Shown here: positions 36,647-45,311 of the stretch, piece after piece
Layout: each line of letters begins with the position of its first letter
Position numbering within the stretch: the first letter of the stretch is position 1
Source: Bradyrhizobium liaoningense
GTDB taxonomy: Bacteria > Pseudomonadota > Alphaproteobacteria > Rhizobiales > Xanthobacteraceae
Length of the DNA stretch: 64,000 nt
Direction of reading: 5' to 3'
NCBI RefSeq assembly: GCF_018130825.1
Contig: NZ_JAFCJS010000002.1
Coordinates: 558,001-622,000, forward strand
Position numbers and translations under genes: made by a program
Notes under the pieces: generated by a model
What the model saw: only the letters and a program-made list of their open reading frames with translations
Databases searched by the model: none
Told to the model about the DNA's origin: nothing

Positions 36647-39337
36647 ATGCCTGAAGCTATGGTTGCTGCGCGTGAGTCCAAAGCGGCAAGTGGAACAGCA
36701 GAGCAGGTCGACGTCGCCGTGGTCGGCGCCGGGTTTGCCGGTCTTTATCTTCTCCATCGCCTGCGCAAGGCAGGCCTCTCGGCCGTCGCCCTCGAAGAAG
36801 CCGGCGATGTCGGGGGAACCTGGTACTGGAACCGGTATCCCGGCGCGCGCTGCGATATCCAGACCATCGACTACAGCTACACCTTCGATCCCGACCTCGA
36901 GGCGGCCTGGACCTGGTCGGAGAAATACGCGACCCAGCCCGAGATCCTGCGCTATCTCGGCTTCGTCGCCGACCGCTACGATCTGCGCCGCGACATCCGC
37001 TTCAAGACAAAAGTCACCGAAGCCAGATGGGACGAGGCGGCCGAACGCTGGCAGCTCACCACCGACAACGGCGCGCCCGTCTCCTGCCGCCATTACATCA
37101 TGGCCACCGGCTGTCTCTCCGCGCCCAAGCCGCCGGAGATCGACGGCGTCAAGGATTTCAAGGGCGAGGTCTATTTTACCGGGCGCTGGCCGCATGACGG
37201 CGTCAATCTCGCGGGCAAACGCGTCGCCGTGATCGGCACGGGCTCGTCGGCGATCCAGTCGATCCCGCTGATCGCCGAGCAGGCCGCGCATCTCACCGTG
37301 TTCCAGCGCACGCCGAATTTTGCGCTGCCGGCGCACAACGGTCCGGCGCCGGCAGACCGCATGGGCCTGCTGCAAGGCGACCGCGCGGCCTATCGCGAGC
37401 AGGCGCGCCAATCGATGGCCGGCGTGCCCTATCCGCAGCAGACGGTCGTGAGCTGGCAGTTGAGCGATGCCGAGCGTCGTGAGCGGTTCGAACGGGCCTG
37501 GGCCGCCGGCGACCTCGTCCACATCCTGACGCAGCTCTGGGCCGACCAGGCCGTCGATGTCGACGGCAACAAGATCGTCCAGGACCTGATCCGCGAGAAG
37601 ATCCGCGCCGCCGTCAAGGATCCCGAGACCGCCGCGGCGCTCACGCCGCACGATCATCCCTTCGGCGCCAAGCGTCCCTGTCTCGACACCAATTACTACG
37701 CCACCTACAACCGGCCGAACGTCACGCTGGTCAATCTGCGGCAGGAGCCGATCAAGGCGATCACCGCGAGCGGCATCTTCACGAACGGCCGCAGTTTCGA
37801 CGTCGACGTCATCGTGTTCGCGACCGGCTTCGACGCCATGACCGGCGCGATCCGCGCCGTGCATCCGATCAGCGGGCGCGGCGGCAAGTCGCTCACCGAC
37901 GTCTGGGCGCAGGGGCCGCAGACCTATCTCGGGCTCACGGTGGAAGGCTTCCCGAACTTCTTCATGATCACCGGGCCCGGCAGCCCGTCGGTGCTGTCGA
38001 ACATGGCGGTGTCGATCGAGCAGCATGTCGACTGGGTCGTCGACAGGCTGGCCGCATTGCGCGACGCCGGCTTCTCGACGATGGAGCCGACAGAGACGGC
38101 GCAGGCCGCCTGGGGCCGGCACATGGCCGACTGCTCGATGCTGACGCTGCACCGGCTCGCCAACACCTGGTACACGGGCGCCAACGTGCCCGGCAAGGTG
38201 CAGGGCCTGATGCCATATACAGGCGGCGTCGGCCCCTATCGCAGCATCTGCGACGAGGTGGTCAGCCGCGGCATGCTCGGCTTCAGGCTCACCGGCCCCG
38301 ATGGCACCGCGCAATGCAATGACGGCGAGGTGGTGCGCCTGCAGCCGGACGTACGGCTGGTACTGAACCTGCTGGCAACGCTCAACCTGCCGCCGATCGA
38401 GTCGATGGGCGCGGGAGGGGCGCGCGCCTTCGTCAACGAGTTCAACAAGAGCCGTCCCGCCGGACGGCCGATCGGCGAGATCGTCGACGGCACCCTGCCC
38501 GGTGCCGATGGTCCGCTGCCCTATCGTGTCTACAAGCCCGCAACAGCAGGACCGCATCCGGTCGTGGTCTATTTCCACGGCGGCGGCTGGGTGCTCGGCG
38601 ACGAGCAGTCGGACGAGCCGTTCTGCCGCGACATGGCGCGCAGGACGGGCATGATGTTCGTCAGCGTCGGCTATCGTCACGCGCCGGAGCATCGCTTCCC
38701 GGCTGCGGCGGAAGACGGCTATGCGGCCACGCGCTGGATCGCCGAGCACGCCGCCGAGCTCGGCGGCAGGCCGGGGCCGGTGCTGGTCGCCGGCTGGAGC
38801 GCCGGTGGCAACATCGCCGCCGTCACCTGCCAGCTCGCGCGCGACCGCGGCGGGCCCGAGATTGCGGGCCAGTTGCTGATCTGCCCGGTCACCGACTGCA
38901 GCTTCGATCGCCCCTCCTACAACGACAATGCGACCGCCTATTTCCTGACGCGCTCGCTGATGAACTGGTTCTGGGACCTCTATTGCTCGCCGGCGGACCG
39001 CACCGATCCGCGCGTCTCGCCGCTGCGCGGCAAGGTCGAAGGCTTGCCACCGGCCTTCGTCGTCACCTGCGAGTTCGATCCGCTGCGCGACGAGGGCATC
39101 GCCTATGCCGAGGCGATGCAGGCTGCCGGCGTCCCAGTCGAGCAACTCAAGGCGCGCGGCCATTTCCACTCGTCCTTCACGATGGTCGACGTGGTGATCA
39201 CGGGCGCGCCGGGCCGCGGGCAGATGGCCGAAGCCTTGCGGCGGTTCGCCGGACTTCCGCCGGAGGTCAGCAGCACCGACGAGCGCAGCCACGGTCACAC
39301 GAGCCCGGGGCACAAGATCGCGGCGGCTGCGAGCTGA
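36647..39337 (+). CDS. Baeyer-Villiger-type flavin monooxygenase fused to HSL-family esterase
   Basis: An 896-residue fusion. Residues 1 to about 550 form a Baeyer-Villiger-type monooxygenase: FAD motif [36 protein letters not shown], the fingerprint region [12 protein letters not shown] (from residue 171), and the NADPH motif [10 protein letters not shown]. The fingerprint His (FxGxxxHxxxW) is Phe177 here. Residues about 600-880 are an HSL-type alpha/beta-hydrolase: HGGG at 644, GWSAGG with Ser718, Asp811 in EFDPLRDEG, and His839 or 841 in GHFHSSF. The likely chemistry is ketone to ester, then ester hydrolysis, in one polypeptide. The start follows GGGAGGAAATGCC. No ketone-pathway genes adjoin. 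Confidence 0.93.
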   Translation: MPEAMVAARESKAASGTAEQVDVAVVGAGFAGLYLLHRLRKAGLSAVALEEAGDVGGTWYWNRYPGARCDIQTIDYSYTFDPDLEAAWTWSEKYATQPEILRYLGFVADRYDLRRDIRFKTKVTEARWDEAAERWQLTTDNGAPVSCRHYIMATGCLSAPKPPEIDGVKDFKGEVYFTGRWPHDGVNLAGKRVAVIGTGSSAIQSIPLIAEQAAHLTVFQRTPNFALPAHNGPAPADRMGLLQGDRAAYREQARQSMAGVPYPQQTVVSWQLSDAERRERFERAWAAGDLVHILTQLWADQAVDVDGNKIVQDLIREKIRAAVKDPETAAALTPHDHPFGAKRPCLDTNYYATYNRPNVTLVNLRQEPIKAITASGIFTNGRSFDVDVIVFATGFDAMTGAIRAVHPISGRGGKSLTDVWAQGPQTYLGLTVEGFPNFFMITGPGSPSVLSNMAVSIEQHVDWVVDRLAALRDAGFSTMEPTETAQAAWGRHMADCSMLTLHRLANTWYTGANVPGKVQGLMPYTGGVGPYRSICDEVVSRGMLGFRLTGPDGTAQCNDGEVVRLQPDVRLVLNLLATLNLPPIESMGAGGARAFVNEFNKSRPAGRPIGEIVDGTLPGADGPLPYRVYKPATAGPHPVVVYFHGGGWVLGDEQSDEPFCRDMARRTGMMFVSVGYRHAPEHRFPAAAEDGYAATRWIAEHAAELGGRPGPVLVAGWSAGGNIAAVTCQLARDRGGPEIAGQLLICPVTDCSFDRPSYNDNATAYFLTRSLMNWFWDLYCSPADRTDPRVSPLRGKVEGLPPAFVVTCEFDPLRDEGIAYAEAMQAAGVPVEQLKARGHFHSSFTMVDVVITGAPGRGQMAEALRRFAGLPPEVSSTDERSHGHTSPGHKIAAAAS

Positions 39338-39360
39338 GCTGCAACGGATCGGCGGGCTAA

Positions 39361-39443
39361 AGCATGATCCGGAAAAGTGCGCAGCGGTTTTCCGAAAAGA
39401 TCATGCTCCAACAACAACCTAAAGCGCGATCATCGCGCTTTAG
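39361..39443. repeat. Rhizobiales AGCATGATC hairpin repeat plus terminator-like palindrome
   Basis: AGCATGATCCGGAAAAGTG (39361) and the complementary CGAAAAGATCATGCT (ending 39407) form a hairpin known in many copies in Rhizobiales genomes. It is followed by CTAAAGCGCGAT (39419) and its near-perfect complement ending at 39443. That second stem overlaps the stop codon of the leftward MFS gene and ends in CTTTAG, so it may terminate both convergent transcripts. Confidence 0.75.
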
Positions 39444-40825
39444 GGCTGGTGCTCCGGCAACAACAGCGAAGCCGCGATGAGGCCGCCCGCCGATCCAAAT
39501 GCCGCAAGGAGCCAAGGCCACATGTAGCCGGCAGCCGTTCCTTCGTCCGGCAGCGTTGCGCCAAGCGCCGCGATACCCAGTGCAAATCCGCCCTGGCGCA
39601 TGACCACGGTGACCGCCGAGGCCATGCCCGTCTGCGCCGGAGGCACCAACGCGACGATGGCGCCCGACAGTTGCGGATGCGCGAGTACTGCGCCAAGGCC
39701 GATCAGCAGCATGCCGATGGCTGCCGCGGCGAGAATGACGCCCATGTTCGGGAGCCAACCGCTCGCCGCCAGCACCAGAACGAGATCGCCTGCCAGCAGC
39801 ACCAGCATCGCTGTTGCGAACAGCCCGCGCCAGCCCCAGCGCTTCGCCAGGCGGGCGCCATAGGGCGGCAGCACGAGCATCGGCAATGTCGCGGACAGCA
39901 ATGCGACGCCAACCGACGGACCCGTCCAGCCGAACGCCGCACGCAGGAACGGCGGCAGGTAGACGAGGACAGCCCAGTATCCGATGGATAAGGCAACCAG
40001 CACCAACGAAATGCCGGCCATGACCGGCCGACCAAATACAGCCGGGTCGAAAATCGGCGCTGGCCGGCGCCGCTGCTGGATCCCGAAGATGACGAACAGG
40101 CACACACTTCCCCCGAGACCAACCGCAATCCAGGCCGGTGCTGCACGCCCCATCAGCAGGCTCTCGATCGCAATACCAAGAGCGAGCGTGAGAAGAACGA
40201 CGCCGCTCCAATCCAACGGACGGCCGGCGGGATCGCGCGACTCTGCGACCAACCTTGGAACGGCGAGAATGACGAGCAAGCAAAGCGGGATGTTGGCCAG
40301 GAAGATCCAGCGCCACCCGATCCAGCTCGACACCAGCCCGCCGAGCGTCGGCCCCAGCGCCATGGCGATACCCGAGATCACGCCCATGATCGCAAATGCA
40401 CGGGCGCGCTCGTCAGGCCTGGCATAGGTGCTCGCGAGCAGCGCGATGCCTCCGGTAATGACGAACGCTGCACCAAGGCCCTGGACTGCGCGGGCCGCCC
40501 ATAGCTCCGGACCTCCCGCTGCAACACCGCAAGCGATCGAGCCGGCCAGGAACAAGATGTTGCCGCCAAGCAGGGCTCGTCGTCGTCCATACTTGTCGGC
40601 CAGCGCGCCTGCAGCGAGCAATCCGCCGGTGAAAGCCAGGCTATAGGCGTCCATGATCCATGCATAGGCGGCAGCGCCAAAACCGAGTTCAGCCGCCATG
40701 GCCGGCATCGCAACGACAACCCCCGTTACGTCGAATTGCGTCAAGAAAGCCGCCATGCCGAGCGCCGAGGCAGGCAACAGGTCGCGCCAGCGGCGCTGCT
40801 GCTTATGGAGGTCGGATTCGGCCAT
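39440..40825 (-). CDS. MFS drug-resistance-type transporter
   Basis: Predicted 461-residue membrane protein with about 14 hydrophobic helices, as in the DHA2 (EmrB/QacA) branch of the major facilitator superfamily. The A-motif between helices 2 and 3 is GALADKYGRRRALLGG, and helix 5 has the antiporter-type GIAMALGPTLGGLVSSWIGW. It probably exports a drug or metabolite by proton exchange. It is divergent from the LysR gene, with 103 bases between starts, the usual layout for a regulator and its target. Confidence 0.9.
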   Translation of the reverse strand: MAESDLHKQQRRWRDLLPASALGMAAFLTQFDVTGVVVAMPAMAAELGFGAAAYAWIMDAYSLAFTGGLLAAGALADKYGRRRALLGGNILFLAGSIACGVAAGGPELWAARAVQGLGAAFVITGGIALLASTYARPDERARAFAIMGVISGIAMALGPTLGGLVSSWIGWRWIFLANIPLCLLVILAVPRLVAESRDPAGRPLDWSGVVLLTLALGIAIESLLMGRAAPAWIAVGLGGSVCLFVIFGIQQRRRPAPIFDPAVFGRPVMAGISLVLVALSIGYWAVLVYLPPFLRAAFGWTGPSVGVALLSATLPMLVLPPYGARLAKRWGWRGLFATAMLVLLAGDLVLVLAASGWLPNMGVILAAAAIGMLLIGLGAVLAHPQLSGAIVALVPPAQTGMASAVTVVMRQGGFALGIAALGATLPDEGTAAGYMWPWLLAAFGSAGGLIAASLLLPEHQP

Positions 40826-40928
40826 CGTTGTCCCATCGTGAAGGCGTCTGCCCGATATGCGCGCGCGCGGGTGCTCCGCGCCAATGCGACGTGTTCACAT
40901 CACCATGAAAATAATTCATAATGATGCA

Positions 40929-41849
40929 ATGCGCTCATTTCCTCCATTCGACGGCCTGATTGCTTTCGAGGCTGCGCTGCGACATGCGAGTGTCACTCGT
41001 GCCTCGGCGGAGCTCGGGCTCACGCAGAGCGCGGTCAGCCATCGCCTCCGCAAGCTCGAGGATTTTGTCGGCATGCCCCTGCTCGTTCGGCAGCCGAGCG
41101 GCTTGAGCGCCACACCCGCCGGCATAGCCCTGTCGAACGAGTTGGCGGGCCTGCTCGACAGGATGGCCGATTTTCGTGCGCTGTGCCGCGCCGCCGCGCC
41201 GCCTCCGGCCTTGAGAGTGGGCGTCGGCGCAGCGCTCGCCGATTACTGGCTCGTGCGTCGCTTGCCCGAGTTTGCGGAAGCCTGTCCCGGCATACCGGTC
41301 GAATTGGTCATTATCCAAGGCGATGGACACGTGAGGTCGGCCGATCTCGATGTGAAGGTGCTGTGGCAGCCGGCGGCCGGCCTGAGGCCAACGTCTACAC
41401 AGCGCCTGCTATTCCGCGAACAAGTGTACCCTGTCTGCCACCCGCGCCTGCTGCCGGGTCGGAGGCCACTGACCGACGTGACGCGACTGAGATCATTGCC
41501 GCTCCTGCACAAGGGCCGAGCCGGCGAAGACAGCGGAGCCGAGTGGTCATGGACGACCTGGTTCGAACGATTGGGCCTCGGCCGTCCCCCGCCTGCGGAG
41601 ATACGGTTTGCGACAATAGCCACCGCCATAGCCGCCGCCCTGGCGGGTAACGGGATCGTGCTCGCGCGCTCGCTGCTGGTTCGGGATGCGATCAGGGATG
41701 GCAGGCTGCTGCGCGTGCTTCCGCCGTCGTGGGATTTGCCATCAAGCAAGACCCAAATTGTCCACTGGGCCCCGGCCATGGCGAATGACGCCCGGGTGAA
41801 GGCGTTCGTCAATTGGATATTGCAGCTTCCAAAAACTCCCGGCGATTGA
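40929..41849 (+). CDS. LysR-family transcriptional regulator
   Basis: Predicted 306-residue DNA-binding regulator. The winged helix is at the N-terminus: FDGLIAFEAALRHASVTRAS followed by LGLTQSAVSHRLRKLEDFVG, which is the recognition helix, and close to the GcvA-like subgroup. The effector domain follows (LRVGVGAALADYWLVRRLPE...). The start at 40929 gives the normal family start; another in-frame ATG lies at 40905 inside an AT-rich stretch (40905-40930) that looks more like the divergent promoter or operator. It likely controls the divergent MFS gene. Confidence 0.88.
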   Translation: MRSFPPFDGLIAFEAALRHASVTRASAELGLTQSAVSHRLRKLEDFVGMPLLVRQPSGLSATPAGIALSNELAGLLDRMADFRALCRAAAPPPALRVGVGAALADYWLVRRLPEFAEACPGIPVELVIIQGDGHVRSADLDVKVLWQPAAGLRPTSTQRLLFREQVYPVCHPRLLPGRRPLTDVTRLRSLPLLHKGRAGEDSGAEWSWTTWFERLGLGRPPPAEIRFATIATAIAAALAGNGIVLARSLLVRDAIRDGRLLRVLPPSWDLPSSKTQIVHWAPAMANDARVKAFVNWILQLPKTPGD

Positions 41850-41884
41850 GCGCCAATCCCTGCGACAGAGGCCTTGCGACGGAG

Positions 41885-41908
41885 CAGCCGGGAACCAATT
41901 CCCGGCTG
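41885..41908 (+). terminator. hairpin after the LysR gene
   Basis: CAGCCGGGAA and TTCCCGGCTG around a 4-base loop form a perfect 10-bp stem 36 bases after the stop at 41849. The following bases (CCGCGTTGTC) have few Ts. Confidence 0.5.
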
Positions 41909-42004
41909 CCGCGTTGTCTGGCCGTGGCATTGAGATGCAGCGATAGGTGTAGGCCCCGGCGCGCAAGTCCGCGCGCTGGGGTTCTTCTTGCGTGAGGCGG
42001 GACG

Positions 42005-42277
42005 ATGGGGGACGTTGTTGCGGAGTCAAAAGTCGATTTCGGCGCGCTTGCGGCGCTGCATAAATGGCCGTCGCTAGCCAACCAGCGCCGCCCGGACCGC
42101 GAGCCCTACCAGGTGAGCGAAGGCACGCTCGACGAATGTATCTCGGCCTTCATGCAGAAGCCGGCGGCGACTCGACATCTCTATGAGATCCGCACCGCGC
42201 CGCAGCCACCGCTGGTTACCGCCGTTCTCTCACCCGAACACGTCATCGAGCTATCACGCTGGCGGGAATTTCTCTGA
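42005..42277 (+). CDS. 90-aa cytosolic protein, unknown
   Basis: ATG at 42005 follows GAGGCGGGACG. The product (MGDVVAESKVDFGALAALHK..., ending VIELSRWREFL) has no signal peptide or membrane segment. HLYEIRTAPQPPLVTAVLSP in the second half looks like an ordered beta-alpha fold. I recognise no family. It is followed 85 bases later by another small gene on the same strand; they could be one unit. Confidence 0.65.
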   Translation: MGDVVAESKVDFGALAALHKWPSLANQRRPDREPYQVSEGTLDECISAFMQKPAATRHLYEIRTAPQPPLVTAVLSPEHVIELSRWREFL

Positions 42278-42362
42278 CGGCCTTTCACAAGCACGTGCGT
42301 AGGAACCTTCTTCCGGTTTTTCCCGTTATTGGAGATCGGAAGTCAAACCGTGAGCGCCTCAC

Positions 42363-42668
42363 ATGCTTGAAGCTGGCGTTGCATCTCCCGTCGTGCCCTA
42401 TGGCGCGGACCAAACCCTCTTCGTCGTCGTCGACCGTCTCGACATAGCGACTGAAATCCGCATCGAGCGCAGCGATCTCGAAGCCACGATCGGCGAGTTC
42501 GTCGCCGGCTGCTTCAACGATCCCGTCAAGGTGATCTCGTTCAACACGCTCGAACACTGGATGAAGGACATCTCGACCGACGTCGCCGGTGCGATAAAGG
42601 CACGCTGCGACATCTATGGCATAGAGCTGCCCGATTATCTCAGCGACTTCGTCGAGAGCCATAGCTGA
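42363..42668 (+). CDS. 101-aa acidic cytosolic protein, unknown
   Basis: The 101-residue product is acidic and looks globular: ADQTLFVVVDRLDIATEIRI, then EATIGEFVAGCFNDPVKVIS, LEHWMKDISTDVAGAIKARC and a C-terminal DYLSDFVESHS. No known motif. The Shine-Dalgarno is poor, so the start may lie elsewhere (the ATG at 42363 is the first in frame). A strong terminator follows 41 bases past its stop. An opposite-strand frame here lacks coding features. Confidence 0.6.
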   Translation: MLEAGVASPVVPYGADQTLFVVVDRLDIATEIRIERSDLEATIGEFVAGCFNDPVKVISFNTLEHWMKDISTDVAGAIKARCDIYGIELPDYLSDFVESHS

Positions 42669-42709
42669 GGGCGCATCGCATCTCAGACGTTGCAAATCGC
42701 GCTCAACAA

Positions 42710-42735
42710 AAAAGCGCCGCGTCCGCGGCGCTTTT
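42710..42735. terminator. bidirectional rho-independent terminator
   Basis: AAAGCGCCGC and GCGGCGCTTT (42711-42734) with a 4-base loop, A-rich on the left (AAAAAA) and ending CTTTTCG on the right. It lies between the rightward 101-aa gene and the leftward 28-aa gene and fits as terminator for both. Confidence 0.88.
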
Positions 42736-42747
42736 CGTGTGGCAACA

Positions 42748-42834
42748 TCAATGGTGCCAGAACAATGCCAGCAGCAGAATGATCGGCAGCGGCACGCCAA
42801 GCAACCAAAGCAAAGCACCTCGTCCAAAACCCAT
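42748..42834 (-). CDS. 28-aa hydrophobic membrane peptide
   Basis: ATG at 42834 is preceded by a very strong Shine-Dalgarno (AGGAGGAGGACATC). The 28-residue product, starting MGFGRGALLWLLGVPLPI and ending LLALFWHH, is one hydrophobic segment with a central Pro-x-Pro hinge and a His-His tail. Similar tiny LLWLLG-x-P-x-P proteins occur widely in rhizobia as hypotheticals, as far as I recall. The function is unknown; insertion in the inner membrane is predicted. Confidence 0.72.
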   Translation of the reverse strand: MGFGRGALLWLLGVPLPIILLLALFWHH

Positions 42835-42935
42835 GATGTCCTCCTCCTCTCTCACGCCCAATTGACGCAGGAGGCGAGCGGAAGTTCCGCGCTTCGCAGG
42901 AAGCACGAATGCGCTCGCGGCATGGGTTGCGGGAG

Positions 42936-43133
42936 TTATACGCGCCGATACTTGCCGGCGATGACCTCGATCTCGCGGCGGCGTTCGCCGGCGAAGGTCA
43001 GGAGCTTTTCGATCGTCAGCGTATCCGTGATCCTCTTGGCGAGCCGCTCGGCGCGCGCGGCCTGATCTTCGAGATACTGGATCGTGGTCAAGCGTCCGCC
43101 TCCCCAAAAGCCCCAATTTGTTTGGGCAGCCAT
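42936..43133 (-). CDS. 65-aa helical protein, unknown
   Basis: From ATG 43133 the product is MAAQTNWGFWGGG followed by a helical, charged part: QYLEDQAARAERLAKRITDT and KLLTFAGERRREIEVIAG. The site GGGGAGG lies inside the frame, about 8 bases before a TTG codon at the LTTIQYLEDQ segment, so the true start may be there (product about 51 residues). I recognise only a resemblance to small helical hypotheticals of Bradyrhizobium. Confidence 0.55.
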   Translation of the reverse strand: MAAQTNWGFWGGGRLTTIQYLEDQAARAERLAKRITDTLTIEKLLTFAGERRREIEVIAGKYRRV

Positions 43134-43194
43134 GGTGCGTGAGAACCGCCTAACAGCTCGTTAAGCGCTGAGCTTCACCTCGACGAAACGCGCT

Positions 43195-43707
43195 TTATCG
43201 CACGACGTCGAGCCGGACATTGGCGAGGCCCTTGTCGACCATGCCGAGCGCCTCGGCCGCGGACGGCGAGATGTCGACCACGCGCCCGCGAACGAAGGGG
43301 CCGCGATCGTTGACCCTGACGGTGACGAAGCGGCCGGAGGACACGTCGGTGACGCGCAGCTTGGTGCCGAACGGCAAGGTGCGATGCGCCGCGGTCAGTT
43401 CGTTCTTGTCGAACTTCTCGCCGCTCGCGGTCTCGGTGTCCGAGTAGAAGCTGGCGAGGCCATGCGAGGCCGTTCGCTTTGCGTCCTGGACACGCGCCCG
43501 GCTGATCGGCCGCGGGTGCAGCGCCGCCACCCTGTGCGGCCGCTCGACCGCGGCCTGCCGGCTCGTGCCGGCCAGATCGGCCTTCTGGCGGCCGACCGGC
43601 GACTGCGCGCAGGCAGCGAGCGATGCGGCACCGATGATGGCGAGCAGCAGCCGGCTCGAGGTTGCCAGCGACATTCGGGCAGTTTCGGCACGTGCAATGC
43701 GAGACAT
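43195..43707 (-). CDS. RlpA-like lipoprotein (double-psi beta-barrel)
   Basis: Predicted 170-residue lipoprotein: the N-terminus LLLAIIGAASLAACAQ contains a lipobox (LAAC). After a Pro/Arg-rich linker comes the double-psi beta-barrel, GLASFYSDTETASGEKFDKN, LTAAHRTLPFGTKLRV, VTVRVNDRGPFVRGRVVDIS, AAEALGMVDKGLANVRLDVV. The catalytic-type Asp in RVNDRGPF is present. RlpA family members cut peptidoglycan glycan strands without peptide stems; this one lacks the SPOR domain. The start at 43707 follows CGGAGGG. Paralogue of the protein at 20216. Confidence 0.88.
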   Translation of the reverse strand: MSRIARAETARMSLATSSRLLLAIIGAASLAACAQSPVGRQKADLAGTSRQAAVERPHRVAALHPRPISRARVQDAKRTASHGLASFYSDTETASGEKFDKNELTAAHRTLPFGTKLRVTDVSSGRFVTVRVNDRGPFVRGRVVDISPSAAEALGMVDKGLANVRLDVVR

Positions 43708-43859
43708 GATGCGCCCTCCGAACAACCCCAAGTTTCGGTGGGCAATGAGGGCAGAACCTTGTCGGAACAAAAGCGGACCTGAGGCCGCCATCGTTTCGCG
43801 GCGGCTGTGATGATTCCATCACAGTTAATGTCCTGAATCGGGACAGATCGGCGGAACTA

Positions 43860-44024
43860 TCAGCCCGATACAGTGCGCAAGATGATCGGGCGCGCATCCG
43901 GTCGGGCCTCATCGGTACCGGCGTCCCGACGCAACAGCCGCATCAGCTCGCGCCGATAGAGCCGACGCCAGCCGGTTTTGAGGCTGGCGAGAAAGTCGAG
44001 CTCCAATTGCGTCAGTGTGCACAT
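43860..44024 (-). CDS. 54-aa basic protein, unknown
   Basis: A 55-codon frame from ATG 44024 begins MCTLTQLELDFLASLKTGWR and continues RLYRRELMRLLRRDAG; it is helical and Arg-rich. It starts 31 bases after the DUF1501 gene on the same strand and may be its last cistron. No good Shine-Dalgarno is seen and no family is recognised. Confidence 0.4.
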   Translation of the reverse strand: MCTLTQLELDFLASLKTGWRRLYRRELMRLLRRDAGTDEARPDARPIILRTVSG

Positions 44025-44054
44025 GAACCCGATCCGGTTGCGAGAGCCGCGCCG

Positions 44055-45311
44055 TCAGCCGACGAGGCCTCCCATCGGTTTGATGTCGACGCTGCCTGGG
44101 AAGACCGTCTCGGCGAGGATCTGCTCCTCGACGCGCAGATGATCCCTCAGTAGGCCCTTCAGCACGGCGCGTAAGTCAGTGGTCGGCTTGAGATCGCGGT
44201 CCTCGAGCAGTTGTGCAGACTTGAGGCCCGGCCAGTCCGCGATCACGCGGCCGCCGGCCAGCCCGCCGCCGATGAGGAAGGCGACCGTGCCGGTACCGTG
44301 ATCGGTGCCTTGGGTGCCGTTGATGCGCGCGGTGCGGCCGAACTCGGTGACGACGGCGACCACGGTCTCGTGCCACACCTCGCCCATGTTGCTTTCGATC
44401 GCTGCGAACGCGCCGTCGAGCGCGCCGAGCAGATTGTAGAGCTGGCCCGAAGCAGCGCCTTCGGCGATGTGCGTGTCCCAGCCGACAAAACCCATCGCGC
44501 CGACGCGCGGGCCGTCCGGCTTGGCGAGATAGCGCGCGGCGGTACCGGCCGCTTCGGCGAAATAGGCGCGCACGCGCGCGATGCCGGGCGGTGCCAGCGT
44601 CGGATCGTCCGACATCGGATCGCCCGTGCCCATCGCGCCGTCGAGCGAGGCGAGCTTCATGCGCGCCTGGAGCACGGTCGCAAGCTTCGGATCGGTGTGC
44701 TGGTAGAGATCGAGCAGGCGGTTCTGCGTATCCTGGCTCGCCGGCAGGAGTTTCTGCGGCACCCATGTCATGACCGGCGCCGAGCCGCGCACCACCAGCG
44801 GCGTCACCGAGCCGATGCCGAGCGCGCGGCTGCCGCGCGGATCGACGCGGCCACCGGACTCCATCGCGAGCAGCGCGCGGTTGAGCCATCCCGAAGCGGT
44901 CGCGCCGGGCCTGGTGAACCCGCTCTCCAGCACGTCCTGGCCGTCGAAATGCGAGCGCTCGCGATAGGGCGTGGCCGTGGCATGGACGATCGCGGCCTTG
45001 CCGCTCTTGTAGAGCCGATGCAGGTTCGGCATCGCGGGATTGAGCGCGAAGAAGGCATCGAGCGGCAGCGCCGGCGGCTTGCCGTCGAGCAGCAGCGCGC
45101 GATCGCCGCGCAAGGAGATCCAGTCGGGATCGCCGACCGGCGCGACTGCGCCGAGGCCGTCGAGCGCGCCGCGCAGGATGACGACGAGCAGGCGCGGATC
45201 GCGCCCTTCGGCGCGCGCGATCCGCGGCATCTGGCTCCATGCGAACAGCGCGCCGGAGCCGGCCAGAAGCTCGCGCCGCGTGGGCAGATGACGATCGAAG
45301 CCCATGCTCAC
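44055..45311 (-). CDS. DUF1501 family protein, Tat-exported
   Basis: Predicted 418-residue exported protein with a twin-arginine signal (LPTRRELLAGSGALFAWSQ). The DUF1501 domain shows LVVILRGALDGLGAVAPVGD at its start, RSHFDGQDVLESG in the middle, and VVAVVTEFGRTARINGTQGT followed by DHGTGTVAFLIGGG near the C-terminus; the last resembles the metal-binding core of the alkaline-phosphatase/sulfatase superfamily. It overlaps the DUF1800 gene by 4 bases, the usual partner of DUF1501. Function of the pair is not established. A BlaI-like operator precedes the operon. Confidence 0.9.
   Translation of the reverse strand: MSMGFDRHLPTRRELLAGSGALFAWSQMPRIARAEGRDPRLLVVILRGALDGLGAVAPVGDPDWISLRGDRALLLDGKPPALPLDAFFALNPAMPNLHRLYKSGKAAIVHATATPYRERSHFDGQDVLESGFTRPGATASGWLNRALLAMESGGRVDPRGSRALGIGSVTPLVVRGSAPVMTWVPQKLLPASQDTQNRLLDLYQHTDPKLATVLQARMKLASLDGAMGTGDPMSDDPTLAPPGIARVRAYFAEAAGTAARYLAKPDGPRVGAMGFVGWDTHIAEGAASGQLYNLLGALDGAFAAIESNMGEVWHETVVAVVTEFGRTARINGTQGTDHGTGTVAFLIGGGLAGGRVIADWPGLKSAQLLEDRDLKPTTDLRAVLKGLLRDHLRVEEQILAETVFPGSVDIKPMGGLVG

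Noticed and set aside
36467..39313. A 948-codon open frame on the minus strand opposite the BVMO-esterase gene
   Set aside because: Its product is a low-complexity Arg/Ala/Asp/Gly/Val-rich sequence without motifs; it mirrors third-codon GC bias of the real gene, which has clear catalytic motifs and a Shine-Dalgarno.
42285..42827. A 180-codon minus-strand frame covering the 101-aa gene
   Set aside because: It runs through a strong bidirectional terminator and over the 28-aa gene; the product shows no domain.
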